Shown here piece by piece: positions 5,583-9,328 of a DNA stretch of 9,328 nt. How positions within the stretch are numbered: position 1 is the first letter of the stretch; each line of letters opens with the position of its first letter. Source of the stretch: Lentzea aerocolonigenes (GTDB lineage: Bacteria > Actinomycetota > Actinomycetes > Mycobacteriales > Pseudonocardiaceae); contig NZ_JYJG01000396.1 in NCBI RefSeq assembly GCF_000955955.1, forward strand, positions 1-9,328. Direction: 5' to 3'. The notes beneath the pieces are model-generated. The model worked only from the letters and a program-made list of their open reading frames with translations, had not been told where the DNA came from and ran no database searches. Made by a program: the position numbers and the translations under genes.

Positions 5583-6630
5583 GGCCGCCGTCCTGGATCC
5601 TGCCGTCTCCGTGACTCCCGTTCGACGCGACAAGGGCGTGCTCCTGACGGTGCTGAGTCTCGCGGTCCTGATGGTCTCGCTGGTGCTCGCCGTCCGGACA
5701 GGAGTGGCCGCGAGTTGGCCAGAAATTGGCCGCTCTCTGGGCGTGCGCCTGGGCCTGCCGGTTGCCCCGCTGCCACGCCTGCTCGACTCGCTGATCTGGG
5801 ACCTGAGGCTGCCGCGGGTGCTGCTCGCGGCGCTGGTGGGCGCGGCTCTGGCGGTGTGCGGAGCTGCGTTGCAGAGCGTCACGCGCAACTCGCTCGCCGA
5901 TCCTTACCTGCTCGGGGTGTCGTCCGGTGCCTCGACCGGCGCGGTCGTCGTGGTGGTGCTCGGGTTCGCGGGCTCCCAGCTCGGGGTGACCGGTGGTGCG
6001 TTGATCGGCGCGCTGGTGTCGTTCGGGCTGCTGATGTTGCTGCTGCGGCGAACCGGGCTCGATTCCGTGCGGGTGGTGCTCACCGGTGTGGTCGTCGGTC
6101 AGCTGTTCGCGGCTTTGACCTCGTTGATCCTGCTGTCGTCCGGCGACGCCGACAGCATCCGCGCGATCACGAACTGGCTGCTGGGCTCGCTGGCGTCGGC
6201 CAGGTGGACGTCGGTCGCGGTGTGCTCGGTGGTCCTCGCCGTCGGGCTGCTCGTCGTGTGGTTGTGCTCGTCCGCGCTGGACGGGTTCGCGTTCGGGGCG
6301 GACACCGCGTCGTCGCTCGGCATCGACGTCCGTGCCACCAGGGCGGTGTTGCTGGTGACGACGTCGGTGCTCACCGCCGTCGCGGTGGCCGCGGTGGGCG
6401 CTGTGGGGTTCGTCGGGCTGATCGTGCCGCACGGCGTCCGGTTCCTGGTGGGGCCGTTGCACCGCAGGCTGTTGCCACTGTCGGCGGTGGCCGGCGCGGT
6501 GTTCCTGGTCTGGACGGACGCGCTGACCCGCGTGATCTTCGCGCCGCTGGAGGTGCCGGTCGGGGTGTTCACCGCGCTGCTCGGCGTGCCGCTCTTCCTG
6601 CTGGTGCTGCGCAGGAGGGGAGAGCTGTGA
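5575..6630 (+). CDS. FecCD/BtuC-family ABC permease
   Basis: This 351-residue permease of a type II importer has about ten hydrophobic segments. Family blocks are LRLPRVLLAALVGAALAVCG (77-96), then LQSVTRNSLADPYLLGVSSG (99-118); GADTASSLGIDVRATR (241-256), the loop that contacts the ATPase; and GAVGFVGLIVPHGVRFLVGP (275-294) with TDALTR (314-319). Two such subunits are expected to form the channel as a homodimer, since only one permease gene is present. GTG 5575 overlaps the end of the binding-protein gene, which is normal for this operon type and implies coupled translation. The N-terminal 20 residues are a poorly conserved cytoplasmic extension. The next gene overlaps by 4 bases (GTGA). It works with the binding protein and ATPase to import a metal chelate or cobalamin-like ligand. 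Confidence 0.93.
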   Translation: MAEAAVLDPAVSVTPVRRDKGVLLTVLSLAVLMVSLVLAVRTGVAASWPEIGRSLGVRLGLPVAPLPRLLDSLIWDLRLPRVLLAALVGAALAVCGAALQSVTRNSLADPYLLGVSSGASTGAVVVVVLGFAGSQLGVTGGALIGALVSFGLLMLLLRRTGLDSVRVVLTGVVVGQLFAALTSLILLSSGDADSIRAITNWLLGSLASARWTSVAVCSVVLAVGLLVVWLCSSALDGFAFGADTASSLGIDVRATRAVLLVTTSVLTAVAVAAVGAVGFVGLIVPHGVRFLVGPLHRRLLPLSAVAGAVFLVWTDALTRVIFAPLEVPVGVFTALLGVPLFLLVLRRRGEL

Positions 6631-7382
6631 GGATCGCTGTTGAACATCTGACCTGGGGCGTGCCGGGCAAGACCATCGTCCAGGACGTGAGTTTGCAGGT
6701 CTCTGACGGTGAGACGGTCGGGCTGATCGGACCGAACGGCTCCGGCAAGTCGTCGTTGCTCAGGTGCATCGCGGGTCTGCGCACGCTGACGGCAGGCGCG
6801 GTCAGGTACGACGGCGTGGACATCGCTGCGTGGCCTGCTCGTGAGCGGGCGCGCAAGCTGGCGTTCGTCGAGCAGACCGCCGACACGGACAGCGACCTGC
6901 GGGTCGCCGATGTCGTGATGCTCGGCCGGACCGCCCACCGGTCTCGGTGGCGTGGCCCGGACGCCGCTGACCACGAGATCGTCGCGGAAGCACTGGGCCG
7001 GCTCGATCTGGGCGGGTTGGCGGACCGGCCGTGGAAGCAGCTGTCCGGTGGCGAACGCCAGCGCACCCACCTGGCGCGTGCGCTGGCGCAACGGACTTCG
7101 GGCCTGCTGCTGGACGAGCCCACCAACCACCTGGACGTGCGCCACCAGCTCGACCTGATGGAACTGGCCGGCCGCACGCCGCAGACCGTCGTGGTGGCGC
7201 TGCACGACCTCGCGCTGGCCGCCCGCTACTGCGACCGGCTGGTCCTGATGCATCGCGGCACGGTCGTCGCCGACGGTCCCGCGGAAGAAGTGCTCACGGC
7301 GCCGTTGCTGCGCGAGGTGTTCGACGTGGACGCCGAGATCGGTCGCGACAGTCTCGGTCATCTGGCCGTCGGCTATCGCTGA
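6627..7382 (+). CDS. ABC transporter ATPase, FecE/BtuD type
   Basis: This 251-residue cytosolic ATPase would pair with the FecCD-type permease. All motifs are intact: Walker A GPNGSGKS (35-42), Q-loop Gln83 (VEQTAD), signature LSGGE (139-143), Walker B LLLDEP (160-165, with Asp163 and catalytic Glu164), D-loop NHLD and H-loop His193 (ALHDLALA). The length is typical for the family. GTG 6627 overlaps the permease TGA by 4 bases and has AGGAGGGG (6613-6620) 6 bases upstream. The reading frame is open much further upstream (from 5715), but that extension lies wholly within the permease gene and carries no domain. A 14-base gap with a purine-rich site leads to the next gene, so all three transport genes and the two downstream enzymes appear to be one transcript. 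Confidence 0.95.
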   Translation: MRIAVEHLTWGVPGKTIVQDVSLQVSDGETVGLIGPNGSGKSSLLRCIAGLRTLTAGAVRYDGVDIAAWPARERARKLAFVEQTADTDSDLRVADVVMLGRTAHRSRWRGPDAADHEIVAEALGRLDLGGLADRPWKQLSGGERQRTHLARALAQRTSGLLLDEPTNHLDVRHQLDLMELAGRTPQTVVVALHDLALAARYCDRLVLMHRGTVVADGPAEEVLTAPLLREVFDVDAEIGRDSLGHLAVGYR

Positions 7383-7396
7383 GAAGGGGGAAGCAA

Positions 7397-8185
7397 GTGA
7401 CCACTGTGGACGATCTGACAGCTGAGGTGCTGGCCGGGAGACACGGCCCCGATCCCGCGGAAGTGCTTGCCACGAGCGTGTTCTGGGTCCATCACGGCAC
7501 GCGGCTGGCCGGAAGTGAGGTGACCTACCGCAACCAGTACGTGCTGGCCCGCGTCGGCAGGGCTTTCGGGGCGTGCGCGTTCGCGGAAGGTGAGGCAGAT
7601 CCGGCGGTCTGCGCGAACTACTCCGGAGCTCCCGTTGCCCGGCTGCTGACCGAGGCGCCGGCCCCGGTGCGAATCGCCGCGCTCGACGCCTACCTCGGCA
7701 GCGTCCGTCCACACGAGACCGCCGAACGGGTGGTGCTTCGCGCGGGCACGCCGGAAGAGCGAGCCCGGGCCCGTGATGCGGCCGTGGCGGGGTTGCTGGA
7801 TGTCGGACCGGGCGCCAAGGTCGCGTTGATTGGCGTGGTGAACCCGCTCGTGGCGGCGATCCGCGAACGTGGCGCCGAGTGCCTGCCGTGCGACCTGTCG
7901 TTGCGCACGACCCAGTGGGGTGACCCGGTGACGCCGGACATGCGGGACGTGCTCGGAGTGGCCGACGCGGTGGTGGCGACCGGCATGACGATCGGCAACG
8001 GCACGTTCGACGAGATCCTGCGCAGCTGCCGCGAACGGGACATCCCGCTGGTCGTCTACGCCCAGACCGCGAGCGCCGTCGCCCGCCACTTCCTCGGCGC
8101 CGGAGTCACCGCGCTGTCCGCGGAACCGTTCCCGTTCTCGCAGTTCAGCGCCGACGACACCGCCTTGTTCCGCTACCGGACGTGA
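7397..8185 (+). CDS. DUF364-like Rossmann protein (putative heavy-metal chelation)
   Basis: This 262-residue cytosolic protein looks like the DUF4213/DUF364 family, which has an enolase-N-like half and a C-terminal Rossmann-like half. The family carries the label 'putative heavy-metal chelation' from structural work, without a proven reaction. The N-terminal half includes WVHHGTRLAGSEVTYRNQYV (30-49). The Rossmann half starts at KVALIGVVNPLV (141-152) and contains TGMTIGNGTFDEIL (195-208), the block I associate with the family. A CLPC pair (Cys162, Cys165) and further Cys at 60, 72 and 211 could bind metal. GTG 7397 follows a GGGGGAAG purine run; the ATPase stop is 14 bases upstream. The end overlaps the next start (GTGA). 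Placement between an importer and a PLP enzyme suggests a role in making, modifying or unloading a metal chelate. Family assignment is by pattern memory. Confidence 0.7.
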   Translation: MTTVDDLTAEVLAGRHGPDPAEVLATSVFWVHHGTRLAGSEVTYRNQYVLARVGRAFGACAFAEGEADPAVCANYSGAPVARLLTEAPAPVRIAALDAYLGSVRPHETAERVVLRAGTPEERARARDAAVAGLLDVGPGAKVALIGVVNPLVAAIRERGAECLPCDLSLRTTQWGDPVTPDMRDVLGVADAVVATGMTIGNGTFDEILRSCRERDIPLVVYAQTASAVARHFLGAGVTALSAEPFPFSQFSADDTALFRYRT

Positions 8186-9261
8186 GAGAAGCCGTGCACA
8201 GTCACATCAACGGGCACATCAACGGGCACGTCGATGGGCACATCGCTGACGCGCTCAGCCGTCCCGCCCTGGTGCGGCTCGACTCCCGCACCCTCTGCCT
8301 GCGCTTCGAGACGATGAAGGTCGCCTCGGCCCTCGAAGCGGTTCGACATCTGCTCGAATGCGGCACCATCGAGCACGGCGACACCCTCGTGGACAGTTCC
8401 AGCGGCATCTACGCGCACGCGCTGGCGCTCGCGTGCCACCGGTACGGCCTGCACTGCCACATCATCGCGTCCACGACCGTCGACAGGACCCTGCGCACGC
8501 AGCTGGAGATCCTCGGCGCGACCGTCGAACCGATGCCGCCGTCCGCGAGCCTGAAACTCGACCAGAGCCGCCGGGTCGAACGGGTGCGGGAGATCCTGCG
8601 TGATCGCCCGAGGTACCACTGGATGCGCCAGTACCACGACGACGTCCACTACCGCGGCTATCGGCCGATCGCCGACCTCGTGCGCTCTCACGTCGACTGC
8701 TCCAGGCTTTCCGTCGTGGGTGGTGTCGGAACCGGTGCCTCGACGGGTGCGCTGGCGACGTTTCTCCGCGAGACCGATCCGAGCGTGGAACTCGTTGGCG
8801 TGCAACCGTTCGACAGCGTCACGTTCGGCAGCGAGCACGTGCACGACCCGGAGATCATCATCGCCGGGATCGGCAGCTCGATCCCGTTCGGCAACGTCGA
8901 CCACACGCTCTACGACACCGTGCACTGGTTCGGTTTCGACGCGGCGCTGGCGGGCAGCGTGGCGTTGCTGCGCGAGCACGCGGTCTTCGCCGGGCTGTCG
9001 GCGGGAGCGGCCTACCTGGCAGCGAGGTGGGAGCAGCGGCTCGATCCGGACCGGCACGTCGTCGTGCTGGCCCCGGACACCGGGCACCGGTACGTCGACG
9101 CGGCGTACTCCCGGCACGCCGAGGCGCCGCTCGCGGCAGAACTCCGCCCGTTGCAGATCAAGAAGCTGGCGGAGATGGGGTTGCCGTGGTCGCGCATGCA
9201 CTGGGACCGGGCGGGAGCGCCCCCGAACGCGGCCGTCGAAGCGGTTCGAGCGGCGTCGTAG
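8182..9261 (+). CDS. Atypical fold-type-II PLP enzyme with His-rich N terminus
   Basis: This 359-residue relative of cysteine synthase, cystathionine beta-synthase and SbnA has a shifted active site. The GVGTG phosphate loop is at 181-185, and GIGSSIPFGNVD (229-240), AGLSAGAA (270-277) and APDTGHRY (297-304) match family blocks. Aligned on the helix KVASALEAVRHLLECG, the Schiff-base lysine should be Lys46. The NPxxS loop that normally precedes it is absent (RFETMK), and the TSGNTG substrate loop reads SSGIYA (73-78), so the Asn that contacts PLP is missing. The family does beta-elimination or beta-replacement on Ser/Cys-type substrates; this product is unknown. Residues 6-20 form a His-rich repeat. 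GTG 8182 overlaps the previous stop (GTGA) but lacks a clear ribosome site; GTG 8194 is an alternative that keeps the His repeat. It is the last gene seen in the operon. Confidence 0.82.
   Translation: MREAVHSHINGHINGHVDGHIADALSRPALVRLDSRTLCLRFETMKVASALEAVRHLLECGTIEHGDTLVDSSSGIYAHALALACHRYGLHCHIIASTTVDRTLRTQLEILGATVEPMPPSASLKLDQSRRVERVREILRDRPRYHWMRQYHDDVHYRGYRPIADLVRSHVDCSRLSVVGGVGTGASTGALATFLRETDPSVELVGVQPFDSVTFGSEHVHDPEIIIAGIGSSIPFGNVDHTLYDTVHWFGFDAALAGSVALLREHAVFAGLSAGAAYLAARWEQRLDPDRHVVVLAPDTGHRYVDAAYSRHAEAPLAAELRPLQIKKLAEMGLPWSRMHWDRAGAPPNAAVEAVRAAS
8203..8244 (+). repeat. 12-base tandem repeat encoding a His-x-x-Gly tract
   Basis: CACATCAACGGG occurs at 8203-8214 and 8215-8226, followed by the variant CACGTCGATGGG (8227-8238) and a half unit CACATC. 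In frame this gives HINGHINGHVDGHI, with a His every four residues (8, 12, 16, 20). Such spacing can bind Zn, Ni or Cu. The 12-base unit keeps frame when copy number changes. Confidence 0.9.
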
Positions 9262-9288
9262 CTGTCGCGATGTCGTAGCTGTCACGAG
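9255..9288 (+). repeat. 17-base direct repeat over the stop codon
   Basis: GTCGTAGCTGTCGCGAT (9255-9271) and GTCGTAGCTGTCACGAG (9272-9288) are adjacent copies that match at 15 of 17 bases. The first copy contains the TAG stop of the PLP-enzyme gene. Nothing else recognisable lies in the remaining bases to the right edge: no gene start and no hairpin with a T-run. Confidence 0.75.
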
Positions 9289-9328
9289 GGGCTGGAGCGG
9301 GGACGCGTCTGCTGGTTGGGTGGTGTGG

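Noticed and set aside
4611..5888. A long open frame on the minus strand opposite the binding-protein gene (425 codons)
   Set aside because: It is rich in Arg, His and Ala with no domain or hydrophobic pattern, as expected from the antisense of GC-rich codons. The plus-strand gene has clear FecB-type motifs, a ribosome site and a lipobox.
5715..6626. An upstream extension of the ATPase reading frame
   Set aside because: It lies entirely inside the permease gene in another frame and encodes Arg/Gly-rich sequence. The GTG at 6627 with AGGAGGGG gives a normal-length ATPase.
6099..7712. A 537-codon open frame on the minus strand across the permease, ATPase and DUF364 genes
   Set aside because: It is antisense to three recognisable genes and the translation is low-complexity Arg/Pro/Ser with no family motif.

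Overview
The window is high-GC DNA with GTG starts, 4-base stop/start overlaps and gene families typical of a filamentous or mycelial actinobacterium. A Pseudonocardiales-type host (Lentzea, Saccharothrix or Amycolatopsis relatives) is my guess, not something the sequence proves. No rRNA, tRNA, CRISPR array, transposase or phage gene is visible. Nearly all of the window is coding, and the gaps are short.

Region 1 (1-1242, minus strand) is a coupled pair: a cytochrome P450 and the first 30 codons of a short-chain dehydrogenase that runs off the left edge. The P450 is odd. Its ExxR motif follows the I-helix Thr by only 16 residues, where about 35 or more is normal, and its I helix lacks the usual acidic residue.

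Region 2 (1243-3251) looks like a stress cassette. A GTGT-N16-GGGTAT element, resembling a SigB/SigF-type promoter, precedes a tightly packed plus-strand operon. It encodes a small basic protein ending in a Rho-N-like helical module, a four-helix membrane protein with a 12-residue tandem repeat at its N terminus, and a hemerythrin-like HHE protein that ends in the same kind of Rho-N-like module. A convergent YiaA/YiaB-family membrane protein closes the cassette with a 1-base gap.

Region 3 (3296-9261) is the most interesting part. An MFS exporter (minus strand) diverges from a five-gene plus-strand operon: lipoprotein substrate-binding protein, FecCD/BtuC-type permease, ATPase, a DUF364-like 'heavy-metal chelation' Rossmann protein and an unusual fold-type-II PLP enzyme. 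The genes overlap or lie within 14 bases of each other. The 79-88 base divergent spacer holds a Zur-box-like sequence that fills the space between a plausible -35 and -10, so zinc control is the leading hypothesis. The PLP enzyme keeps its presumed Schiff-base lysine and GVGTG phosphate loop. It lacks the usual Asn-containing loop before that lysine and the Asn of the substrate loop, and it begins with a His-rich repeat. Together the genes suggest a compact metallophore make/export/re-import system, or a metal uptake and handling system, with no NRPS or NIS synthetase in view. I do not recognise it as a described pathway. The metal and the product are inferences.
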